A DNA stretch of 32,560 bases from Candidatus Omnitrophota bacterium. GTDB lineage: Bacteria > Omnitrophota > Gorgyraeia > Gygaellales > Profunditerraquicolaceae. The notes beneath the pieces are model-generated. The model had not been told where the DNA came from. It saw only the letters and a program-made list of their open reading frames with translations, and searched no databases. The stretch is taken from assembly GCA_026387385.1 (NCBI GenBank), contig JAPLLU010000089.1:1-32560 (forward strand), read 5' to 3'. Positions 12,301 to 18,491 of the stretch are shown one piece after another. Made by a program: the position numbers and the translations under genes. The stretch's first letter is position 1, and the number at the start of each line of letters is the position of its first letter.

Positions 12301-13354
12301 AGTTGTAACCGGAGAAAATATCAACATCGCACTTACCTTAAAGAACCTTAAAGAGTCAGTTGATGCCCTACCGGGAGCTTTGGCTAAAGAAGGGCCTTCT
12401 ACGCAGTTGGTTCAGACTGTCAATGAAATATCAGATAGGATAAGGAGTCTCGCAGGTGAGGAAGGATTTGATTTAAGTACGCTATTAGAAGAAGCCTTAA
12501 GCGGTTCACCTACAATTAAAGATATGCGTACTAAGACTGATGCTATCAATTCAGTCATCGAACTTTTGATGCAGATTTTTGAAGCTAAGTTAGGTGGTTT
12601 AGACTCGCCGGTAATCTCAACCTCGCTACAACCCGGAAGTGTTAAATTCCGCGTGGTGGCATTGAATCCATCTAAGCTCAAGACGCAGAAGATTCAGGTA
12701 AAGACTTATCTACCGGAAGAAGTTAAGCCCAAAGACATCATGGATTTAGGCGGATTGGAATTAGAGTACGATGCGGAAAAGTCCATTTACTATGTTTACA
12801 GGTCCAATATAGAATTAGCCCCGGGCGAGATGCGCTCATTCGAAGTAGAGGTAGAGGATATCTGGTTTGTGCCCGAGAAAATCATCGGCGATTTAAGAAC
12901 CAGAGCAAACGCTATACTAGAGCGGCTTGACAAGACAGAATATTATGTTAAAGCCAAGGAAATAGCCGATACCATTTATCCGCGCTTAGATGAGATAATT
13001 CAATTGCAGTTGGATGACGCGGTCAGCCGTCAGCAGCACATCGGTATTTATCGCCAGAATCTTCTGACTATAGAGCAGATTAAGGAAGACCTTGCCAAAA
13101 TGGAAAAGATTATTGTTACGGCAGGCGGTCCTCCTGCCCCGGAGATGCTGGCTACCAATGTGCAGGCAGAGGCGCCTTCAAAGACCATGACCTGGATTGT
13201 TATCTTTATTATAATTATCTTTGTAGGGCTCCTGGCAGCAGTCCTTTTCTTCACTTGGCAACGCCAGGCTCGGACTTCGCAGAGGGAGCTTTTGAGTTCC
13301 AAAAGATCAGCCTTTCCCGGGCCTCAAGACGAAGAAAAAAAAGAGAGCCAATAA
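3368..13354 (+). CDS. Continuation, in the same frame, of the giant repeat surface protein (about 26 more repeats, C-terminal coiled-coil/beta region, C-terminal TM anchor). The ORF track starts it at an internal GTG (3413), which is unlikely to be the native start
   Basis: Same frame as 2-3367; the repeat broken by the TGA resumes at once (TYPWTIPDAIGIQLRVKVTDASDDTVSDTSN). C-terminus 'TMTWIVIFIIIIFVGLLAAVLFFTWQRQ...' is a TM helix with a short basic tail. Confidence 0.9.
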   Translation, partial: TYPWTIPDAIGIQLRVKVTDASDDTVSDTSNNNFTIKGSLTLNSPNGAETWVVATSHDITWTKQGTMSSVKLEYSTNGFSDELETVTIVASTDSTGTPAGTYKRAWTIPDAIFSTVKVRITNNDDSSVTDRSDTNFKITGSFTLTAPNGGNQWTVNTIQDIRWTFVGTILNAKLEYSTDGSTYPNIILASTPAGGLAYSWTIPDAISTTCKVKVSDASDFTVFDVSDANFAIRGKFTITSPNGGQDWVVGTSQNITWDTVGSVENVKLEYSTDGGTTYPNVIIASTPNAGTYGWSVPNSICNTAKVKVSDVNNDQAFDISDNNFKIRGAFTITAPNGAEQWVVNTSENITWATTGTIANVKLQYSTNGFSDELETVLIIASTPNNNTYPWTIPDAIGSTLKVRVTNVNDSNVYDVSNANFIIKGSVNLTVPDGGEIWIVGATEDITWTKTGTYANVKLEYSKNGFSDELETVVITPSTPVGNLSYPWAVADAIGTSLKVRVTDVDNSTVTDMSLANFEIKGSLTLASPNGTEIWKVNESRNITWTKTGSIANVKLEYSINGGTSYPNTIVASTDATTGSYPWTIPDAIGTALRVKITNVLDSAVTDTSNANFEIKGGLTVTSPNGGETWVVQGSQPINWSRAGSIANVKLEYSTNGGSTYPNLIIASTPAGSGSYPWTIPDAISTTLKVKITNVDDADVFDVSNDNFTIVGSLTLTAPDGGESWVINTSQDITWTRTGSISSVKLEYSTNGGSTYPNVIIASTNAATGIYPWTIPDAPSTLARVKITNTADSSVFDNSSANFRIRGLLTLTSPNGTEIWIVSSSHDITWTRQGSIPNAKLEYSTDGGGNYPNVITASTPAANLSYPWSVPDAIGASLRVKISDVDDATVYDTSNANFEIKGSLTLTVPNGAEVWKVGESRNITWTKTGAFANVKLEYSTNGGSSYPNVIVASTDATAGTYPWTVADAIGVALRVKITNTLDSAVADTSNANFEIKGVLVLTAPNGGEAWVVTTSNNITWNRTGSIANVKLEYSADGGSSYPNTIIASTPASASYPWTIPDAIGDQIRVKVTDVLDETVTDASNANFKITGSFTLTSPNGGEVWIVGENHNITWTKNGSIANAKLEYSTNGGTTYPNVITPSIGAGSGSYTWTMPDDISSTLRVKISDTTDATVFDTSNANFKIAGSFILTSPNGGEKWPIGSTQAITWTKSGSIINAKLEYSTNGGTTYPNVIIATTPASSLSYSWTAVDNNPSVTCRVKISDFSDSTVFDTSNADFKIHGTFNLASPNGGEVWTVQETRNITWTANGSIPNVKLEYSTNGGLTYPNTIIASTPNTLSYSWTIPDAIGTTLRVKITDILDSDATDTSNGNFKIRGAVTLTAPNGGEAWIVSTLHNITWVKTGSIANVKLEYSTDSGQTYPVGNVIVSSVAANLGTYEWTIPDKIYTTVRVKISDVTDSTVVDESNSDFIIRGGFTVTAPNGAEKWTVGTSQNITWTTFGTIYNVKLEYSTNGGSTYPNVIIASTSNTGTYPWTIPNAIFNNCRVRVSNAADSGTFDTSDANFKIMGGFTVSTPDGGEVWAVNESRNIIWNTAGTVSLVKLEYSTNSGSTYPYTIIASTPNNNSFSWTVADAISATLRMRVSDANDSDAFDTSNGNFKIRAGFNVTSPNGGETWIVASSHNITWATYGTVANVKLEYSTDGGSTYPPANVIIGSTGNTGTYPWPIPDAIGTALRVKVSDATDSTALDASNNNFEVKGSLILTAPNGGEKWIIGDYQSITWTKTGSINNVKLEYSLDAGVTYPNLITASTTNPGTYGWTIPDAASTLVRVRVTNNADGTVKDESDANLKIQPSFTITAPNGGEKWGIGEAKNITWTTSGTVPTVKLMYSTDGGVTYPPANLITSSTSNLGTYQWTIPDAISATVRVRVEHTSDPEAFDQSNANFRIRSKVTVTSPNSGLEEWEVGQTYNITWTVQGTIPTVKIEYSTNAFSDENEVYTVIASTPNDGTHPWTIPVSPDPISKTVRVRVSDYNDFIPPTEGAYDFSNYDFKIKSKITVTSPNGAEKWDVGSTYNITWTCAGTVSEVKIEWSKDGGTTYPYSLTVPNTSPYSWQIPNQFPDTQINTITNGYLFKIRISDADAYKPTEQSSKHPVAFDVSDASAKIKAPFTITSPNGSEVWTTQESHPITWTWTGIVPNVKLEYSTNGGTTYPNIIIGSTANTGTYNWTIPDAISTTVKVRVTSVDDSEAFDVSDANFKIRGALQITAPNGLEPWEIGNTFNITWNTTGTIPNVKLVYSIDSGVTYPYTITNSVSNTGTYSWAIPDVPNDTPTHYARVKISNVSDSTVSDESNADFDIRGYLLITSPNGNEQWIVGTAHNITWNKGGRIGYKLSYSLDGGMTYPNVITTVVDWQQNTGTYSWVVPDDISQTVKVKIQDPANPDNVFDVSNNNFTICGSFVLSSPNGAERWVTSEERLIEWSAIGTMPQVKLEYSKDNFNLDRHTIVAALDIPDPSDPLSYTGAYNWEIPDAVLKDVYGIYSGPDVVKVRISDATDSRVYDDSNNTFTIDYYKIIWYVRNLTTNEHVSNLSVREINSQTEEAVWVKAALASSEISPITHWTPAGSYTTTWSAPGFGDKAENYAADQNRTITVFMETTAIHIWRSYSEFAYTASDDRLDVSSWLERDGAVVSGVSAVKIDVYDAGNVIKTLQTSSPNPAGFFNLTWNSTGLVAGKVYTTITDITNVSGAHFKTPGSFEITTPKSLADMQATVNSVLDKPISVVSAEIQESLQDQTDLIDDRMTEQTNIITEKTNTMETMIQTTMKSFEDTTKSALVELEEGAKKAVAAGNLLTETALKYSWNAVVSPDPVLLNDKAVITCQGQPGLEPVLEMYSNDDKVIVQAEILRDPITQGIYKYEFTADGRFTPGQAYTYIITERETDAFITGSGMVESMGLTTIAGLAAAAPEAARVAKKALEAIKAVEAVVVTGENINIALTLKNLKESVDALPGALAKEGPSTQLVQTVNEISDRIRSLAGEEGFDLSTLLEEALSGSPTIKDMRTKTDAINSVIELLMQIFEAKLGGLDSPVISTSLQPGSVKFRVVALNPSKLKTQKIQVKTYLPEEVKPKDIMDLGGLELEYDAEKSIYYVYRSNIELAPGEMRSFEVEVEDIWFVPEKIIGDLRTRANAILERLDKTEYYVKAKEIADTIYPRLDEIIQLQLDDAVSRQQHIGIYRQNLLTIEQIKEDLAKMEKIIVTAGGPPAPEMLATNVQAEAPSKTMTWIVIFIIIIFVGLLAAVLFFTWQRQARTSQRELLSSKRSAFPGPQDEEKKESQ

Positions 13355-13364
13355 TAAATAGAAT

Positions 13365-13601
13365 ATGCTTTTAGATGTTTCTGTGGTGAGTCCGATAAAA
13401 ATCATTTTTGAAGGAAAAGCCAGGAGTATCATCCTGCCCGGAGAACAAGGCGTTTTTGAGGTATTACCCTTCCACAAACCTATCTTAAGCCGTTTGATTA
13501 CTGGGAGAATAGTTATAGACGATGTGTCTTTTTCTATACTTAGGGGAGCGGTTAAGGTTCATCAGAATAAGGTAACTATAGTCTTAGAGGAGGCATTGTA
13601 A
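13365..13601 (+). CDS. atpC: F-type ATPase epsilon subunit, N-terminal beta-sandwich domain only (78 aa)
   Basis: 'MLLDVSVVSPIKIIFEGKARSIILPGEQGVFEVLPFHKPILSRLITGRIVI' matches the AtpC N-domain pattern; no C-terminal helical domain; followed by other ATPase genes. Confidence 0.85.
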   Translation: MLLDVSVVSPIKIIFEGKARSIILPGEQGVFEVLPFHKPILSRLITGRIVIDDVSFSILRGAVKVHQNKVTIVLEEAL

Positions 13602-13603
13602 AG

Positions 13604-13822
13604 ATGAGTAGGAATCTGGCCCTAATTTTAGTTTTTGCCATATGTATCATATGCCCCTGCGCAGTCTTTGCCGCAACCGGTTTTGCCAGCATCAATGCCT
13701 TAGGCAGGAACCCTTCAAGCGCTCCCAGGATTTTCACGGCAATGATTATTGCTTTAGTCTTCGCGCAGTCATTGGCGATAATTGCCATGCTGATTATTTT
13801 TCAGCTGTTCAGTACATCCTAA
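13604..13822 (+). CDS. atpE: F-type ATPase subunit c homologue (72 aa) lacking the ion-binding carboxylate
   Basis: Polar loop and second helix 'ALGRNPSSAPRIFTAMIIALVFAQSLAIIAMLIIF' match the c-subunit pattern '[35 protein letters not shown]', with Gln at the Glu position; SD-like gaggagg upstream; between epsilon and b/delta genes. Confidence 0.8.
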   Translation: MSRNLALILVFAICIICPCAVFAATGFASINALGRNPSSAPRIFTAMIIALVFAQSLAIIAMLIIFQLFSTS

Positions 13823-13848
13823 AGAGCTTTTAAAAAAAGGAGAATAGA

Positions 13849-14577
13849 ATGTTTTTGGCATCAGTAATAATCTTTCAGATACTTATTTTTATGGGCCTAA
13901 TATTTATGTTCAGGAAAATAATGACGCAAAATGTCGTTTCCGCTACGAAACACATTGACGCACTGAATCAAGATTGCGCCAGGAAAGAGCAGGAGATTAA
14001 CCGCCAGCTTGAGGAGATAAAGCAGAAATCCCAGGAGACTCTGGCTACGGCAAGAAACGAGGCAGAAGAATATAAAGCCCAGGTCCTTAAAGAGACACAG
14101 GAAGAACGAGACGGCATCATAAAGCAGGCACGCAGCCAAAGCGAAGCCATTATCCAGCAGGCAGATAAATCGCGCAATTTACTCCTCTTGGAGATAGAGG
14201 AGCGCATAGACAAGGTATCTATTGACAAGGCCTGCGAATTAATAGAATACACTTTGCCGGAACAGTTTAAGCAGGACGTGCATACACATTGGGTAGAAGA
14301 GCTGATTGAAAGCGGATTTGCTCAACTTCAACATCTGCGCATGCCGGAAGAAGTCCGGGAGATAAAAATTACCTCCGCTTTTCCTTTAACCGACGGACAA
14401 CGTAAGAACCTGATTAAGAAACTTAAAGAGGTGTTGGCTAGGGATATAACATTGAAAGAGGAGGTAGATCCAAAGATAGTCTCGGGGTTTATTATTGCTA
14501 TAGGCAGTTTAATCTTAGACGGGAGCTTAAGGAATAAGATTCAGGAGAGAGCAAGGAGTGACGGGTTAGCAAGATAA
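13849..14577 (+). CDS. F-type ATPase b/delta fusion subunit (242 aa)
   Basis: N-terminal TM plus long charged coiled coil (b-like), then a delta C-terminal signature 'KITSAFPLTDGQRKNLIKKLKEVLARDITLKEEVDPKIVSGFIIAIGSLILDGSLRNKIQE'. Confidence 0.85.
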   Translation: MFLASVIIFQILIFMGLIFMFRKIMTQNVVSATKHIDALNQDCARKEQEINRQLEEIKQKSQETLATARNEAEEYKAQVLKETQEERDGIIKQARSQSEAIIQQADKSRNLLLLEIEERIDKVSIDKACELIEYTLPEQFKQDVHTHWVEELIESGFAQLQHLRMPEEVREIKITSAFPLTDGQRKNLIKKLKEVLARDITLKEEVDPKIVSGFIIAIGSLILDGSLRNKIQERARSDGLAR

Positions 14578-14653
14578 TTTTTTTATTCAATTTAAAAAAA
14601 TTCTATAATCCTGCCTGTAAGGAAAAAAATATAATATTTTTTTTAATAGTGGT

Positions 14654-14681
14654 TTGCATTAAAGCGCATTTGTGAGATAAT
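14654..14681 (+). promoter_or_regulatory. Putative sigma70-type promoter upstream of the alpha subunit gene (TTGCAT-N16-GATAAT)
   Basis: TTGCAT 14654-14659, GATAAT 14676-14681 in an AT-rich 112-nt intergenic region; the ATG at 14690 follows the -10 by only 8 nt and no SD is visible. Confidence 0.45.
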
Positions 14682-14689
14682 ATAGAGTT

Positions 14690-16174
14690 ATGGATGCCCA
14701 GGTAGCAAATAATAAGACCAGCGCAAGATTCGAAGTCAGGGAGATAGGTGTCGTTCAGTCCGTGCGTAAATTTGTTGTCCTCGCAAAAGGGCTGCCTTCC
14801 TGCATGAACGGCCAGATTGTCGAATTTTCCGACGGAACTTTAGGCTTAGTGATGGGTTTTAATGAGGAGAAGGTGCAAATTCTGGTTTTGGGTGATGCAT
14901 CTAATATCCGCGCAGGAGAAGAGGTTTATAACAAAGGCAAATCTTTAAACCTTCCCGTATCAGAGGCATTTTTAGGCCGCATAGTAAATGCCCTTTGTCA
15001 ACCCCAGGATAATTTAGGCCCGATAGAGTCGAAGGAAACCTTTCCGGTTTTTAGAGTAGCCCCCGGAGTTATGGAGCGCGTTCCGGTTAAAGAGACGCTT
15101 GAGACAGGGACGATGATCCTGGATGCGGTTATCCCTATTGCTAAAGGCCAGCGTCAGCTCTTAATCGGAGACAGGCTTACCGGGAAGACCAGTGTAGCCA
15201 TAGACGCCATAATCAGCCAAAAAGGCAAGGATGTAATCTGTATCTATTGCTGTATCGGTAAACCTTATTCAGCCCTTCTTAAGATTTTAGATATTTTCAT
15301 AGAAAAGGATGCCTTGGATTATTCCATAGTAGTCTCAGGAGTAGCAAGCGTATCAACAGGAGAACAGTACCTGGCTCCTTATACAGCCTGTATGCTGGGT
15401 GAATATTTTATGTATAAAGGAAAAGACGTGTTGGTTGTGTTTGATGATCTGACTAAACATGCCTGGGTATACAGGCAGATATCTTTGCTCCTAGAGCGCG
15501 CACCGGGAAGAGAGGCTTATCCCGGGGATATATTTTACATTCATTCTCAATTGATGGAACGCGCAGGCTTTCTTAAGCCTGAGCGGGGAAACGGCTCAAT
15601 GACCTTTTTCCCAATCGTAGATATACTCCAGGGTGATGTTACCGGTTATATCTCCACAAACCTGATTTCCATGACCGACGGGCAGTTGTATTTTTCTACT
15701 ACCCTTTTTAATAAGGGGGTCAAGCCCGCTATTGATTTCGGGCTTTCCGTATCGCGTATCGGAAATAAAGCCCAGTGGCCGGTGATGAAAGAGCTGAGTA
15801 AAAGTTTACGCCTGGATTATCTCCAATATAAAGAATTACTGCAGATGACGCAATTACGCACCACCGGACTTTCTAAAGAGGCAGAGGCAAAGCTTCGGCG
15901 CGGTGAAGCAATAAACCAATTGATTGTCCAGGACAAGAATAAGCCCGTTTCTATGGAGGTGGAGATACTTTACCTTTACGCCCTGAACCGGGGATTATTG
16001 GATAACCTGTCTATCGGGCAAATGAAGCATTTTAAACAGGATATACTTGCTTACGTAAGTAAAGTTTATCCGCAATTTGCTGCGGATATCCGTAAGTTCA
16101 AAGAATTCAGCGAGGATATTAAGCAAAAAATGGAAGAGGGTCTAAAGGAATATTTTCAAGAAGTAATTAGGTGA
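14690..16174 (+). CDS. atpA: F-type ATPase alpha subunit, divergent
   Basis: 'IGDRLTGKTSVAIDAIISQKGKDVICIY' (P-loop), 'QYLAPYTACMLGEYFMYKGKDVLVVFDDLTKHA', 'PGREAYPGDIFYIHSQLMERAG', 'GLSVSRIGNKAQ' (arginine finger region). Confidence 0.95.
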   Translation: MDAQVANNKTSARFEVREIGVVQSVRKFVVLAKGLPSCMNGQIVEFSDGTLGLVMGFNEEKVQILVLGDASNIRAGEEVYNKGKSLNLPVSEAFLGRIVNALCQPQDNLGPIESKETFPVFRVAPGVMERVPVKETLETGTMILDAVIPIAKGQRQLLIGDRLTGKTSVAIDAIISQKGKDVICIYCCIGKPYSALLKILDIFIEKDALDYSIVVSGVASVSTGEQYLAPYTACMLGEYFMYKGKDVLVVFDDLTKHAWVYRQISLLLERAPGREAYPGDIFYIHSQLMERAGFLKPERGNGSMTFFPIVDILQGDVTGYISTNLISMTDGQLYFSTTLFNKGVKPAIDFGLSVSRIGNKAQWPVMKELSKSLRLDYLQYKELLQMTQLRTTGLSKEAEAKLRRGEAINQLIVQDKNKPVSMEVEILYLYALNRGLLDNLSIGQMKHFKQDILAYVSKVYPQFAADIRKFKEFSEDIKQKMEEGLKEYFQEVIR

Positions 16175-16216
16175 GCGGTTACCTCATAAGTTTTATGTTG
16201 ATAAAATGTGTAAAGC

Positions 16217-16237
16217 AACTCTTAACTCCTAACTCCT
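16217..16237. repeat. Heptamer tandem repeat AACTC[C/T]T x3 immediately before the atpG ATG
   Basis: AACTCTT AACTCCT AACTCCT then aATGaag. Confidence 0.8.
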
Positions 16238-16238
16238 A

Positions 16239-17090
16239 ATGAAGACCCTTGCAATCTTAAAAAAAGATTTAGAGTTTAACAGCAGTCTTTTTTCCTTAAT
16301 CGAGGTGCTCAAAAATATCGCTGTAGCGCAATTTAAAATATTGGAACGTAAGATCCGTTCTTTTGATAAGTTGATTTTGACTATCGAGAGTTTTTTTGAT
16401 TTAATTGACACAAAGAAATTAGTCCATCCTTTTTTTAATCCTCAAGACAGGCCCCAGGCAGTGGTAGCGGTTACTTCGGATAGCGGTCTCTTAGGCGGGC
16501 TTAATATGCAGGTTGTAAATCGGGCACTGTATGAATTATCAGAGATTCCGGGCAAACTTATTGTTATCGGTGAACGCGGCAAGATGCTTGCCAGAGAAAA
16601 CGGGATTCCCTTTGTTGCCTTTGGCGGCATCAAAGATGATGAGCGTTATGCTCAAGCAATGCAACTGAGGGATTATCTATTAACTAAATTTATCGACGGT
16701 GCGTACGGCCACCTGAAAGTAGTCTTCCCCAGGCCTGTTTCTTTTACGGTGCAATGCATTGAAGTAGCTTCATTTCTGCCGTATGTTCCCCAGCAACGCA
16801 CGCAAACGCAAAACCTAGGGTCCATCCCGGATATGATCTTAGAATCAAACCCCAACTATGTTGTTGAATATCTGCTATATTTGTGGATAGGCCATAAATT
16901 ATATGAGATTTTCGGCTTAAGTCGTTTAGCGGAACTGGCGGCGCGTTTCGTGCATCTTGAAGATAGCTCGCAGAGAATAAAGGATATGGAGAAAAAAATA
17001 AAACTTGAATATTTTCACGTCAGGCACGAAATTATTGACCGTAATATGCGCGAACTTTTTGCTACCAGGTTAATGTATGCCTATAAATAA
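16239..17090 (+). CDS. atpG: F-type ATPase gamma subunit, divergent
   Basis: 'VVAVTSDSGLLGGLNMQVVNRAL' matches the gamma signature (TSDRGLCGGLN); C-terminal long helix; located between alpha and beta; overlaps the beta start. Confidence 0.85.
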   Translation: MKTLAILKKDLEFNSSLFSLIEVLKNIAVAQFKILERKIRSFDKLILTIESFFDLIDTKKLVHPFFNPQDRPQAVVAVTSDSGLLGGLNMQVVNRALYELSEIPGKLIVIGERGKMLARENGIPFVAFGGIKDDERYAQAMQLRDYLLTKFIDGAYGHLKVVFPRPVSFTVQCIEVASFLPYVPQQRTQTQNLGSIPDMILESNPNYVVEYLLYLWIGHKLYEIFGLSRLAELAARFVHLEDSSQRIKDMEKKIKLEYFHVRHEIIDRNMRELFATRLMYAYK

Positions 17091-18489
17091 TAATAGCAAA
17101 AATACTAAAGGGCTCATTGTATCTGTCCAGGGTCCGGTAGTGGATGTGAAGTTTCCTAACGCAGAAGATGTGCCGAATATTTTTAGCGTGATAGAAACTC
17201 AATCTGCGGATAGAGAACAGATAGTCCTGGAGGTAGCAGAGCATTTACCGGGAAACATCGCCCGTTGCATTGCCATAAATTCTACGATAAATCTTCAGCG
17301 GCACGAGGAGGCTTTTGCTACGGGTAGTTCTATCCAGATTGTAGCAGGAGACGTGCTTTACGGACGCATCATAAATATCTTAGGCCAGCCGATAGACCAA
17401 AAAGGAGATTTTAAGAGCGCTGAAAAATTCAGCATAAGAAAGCCTGATATGGGCAGCATCGTTAAGGTTAAAAAGTCAAAGAGCGAGAAAAAGAGTTTTG
17501 AAGGTATGGAAATAGGCATCAAAGTCATTGATTTGCTTTTTCCCGTAGTCAAAAACAGTAAGACCGGTATTTTAGGGGGCGCTGCTTTAGGAAAAAGTAT
17601 TCTGACCTTAGAGATTATCCATCATATTGTAAAGAAATATCAGGGTAGCTGCGTATTCGTGGGTATAGGTGAGCGTATCCGTGAAGGAAACGAACTGTAT
17701 TACGAGTTGGTAAAGCACGAAGTTTTGTCTAAGACAATGATGGTTTTTGGCCAGATGAACGAGCCGCCGGGTGCACGTTTTGGAGTGGCGATGACCGGGA
17801 TTACTATGGCTGAGTCCATTCAAAGGAAGAATCAGGATGTTCTGCTTTTTGTAGATAACATTTTTAGGTTTGTTCAGGCCGGAGCTGAGATATCTACCTT
17901 ATTGGGGCGCGTGCCTTCGGAAACCGGCTATCAGCCTACACTAGTTTCTGAGGCGAGTGAATTTCATGAAAGAATACGTTCCTCTCAGGAGGGGGGAGGT
18001 TCTATCACTTCTTTTGAAGCAGTCTATGTGCCTGCAGATGACCTTACTGACCCGGCAGTAGTCGTTCTTTTTAGTTTTCTGGATTCTATCTTAGTTCTTT
18101 CGCGAGAACGTATACAGCTGGGATTGTATCCGGCAATAGACCCCTTGCTTTCTTCATGCGCTAACTTAGACATCGATGTTGTAGGCAGGCGACATTTTGA
18201 AATCGCCCAGGAGGCAATCAGGATTTTTCAGCGCTACGAAGAACTGAGGCGCATCGTTTTAGTTATAGGTATTGATGAATTGTCTAGCGCCGACCGTACT
18301 ACTTATGAACGCGCAAGGAAATTGCAGAATTTTCTTACCCAGCCGTTTTCTGTTGCTGAGGCATACACGGGCAAGAAAGGTGAATATGTAAGCCTGGAAT
18401 CTACGCTTGAAGGATGCGAAAGGATTATCAGCGGAAAGGTAGACCAGAGGCCGGAATCAGAATTTTATCTGATTGGCGCCTTGCCTTAA
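17077..18489 (+). CDS. atpD: F-type ATPase beta subunit, divergent
   Basis: Walker A 'GGAALGKS', 'GIGERIREGNELYYE', 'GQMNEPPGARFGVAMTGITMAE', Walker B 'VLLFVDNIFRF', 'GRVPSETGYQPTL', 'YVPADDLTDPA', 'GLYPAIDPL'. Confidence 0.95.
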   Translation: MPINNNSKNTKGLIVSVQGPVVDVKFPNAEDVPNIFSVIETQSADREQIVLEVAEHLPGNIARCIAINSTINLQRHEEAFATGSSIQIVAGDVLYGRIINILGQPIDQKGDFKSAEKFSIRKPDMGSIVKVKKSKSEKKSFEGMEIGIKVIDLLFPVVKNSKTGILGGAALGKSILTLEIIHHIVKKYQGSCVFVGIGERIREGNELYYELVKHEVLSKTMMVFGQMNEPPGARFGVAMTGITMAESIQRKNQDVLLFVDNIFRFVQAGAEISTLLGRVPSETGYQPTLVSEASEFHERIRSSQEGGGSITSFEAVYVPADDLTDPAVVVLFSFLDSILVLSRERIQLGLYPAIDPLLSSCANLDIDVVGRRHFEIAQEAIRIFQRYEELRRIVLVIGIDELSSADRTTYERARKLQNFLTQPFSVAEAYTGKKGEYVSLESTLEGCERIISGKVDQRPESEFYLIGALP

Positions 18490-18491
18490 AA

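Noticed and set aside
13642-13833. 63-aa plus-strand ORF overlapping the c-subunit gene
   Set aside because: Out of frame with the clear c-subunit homologue; no support.
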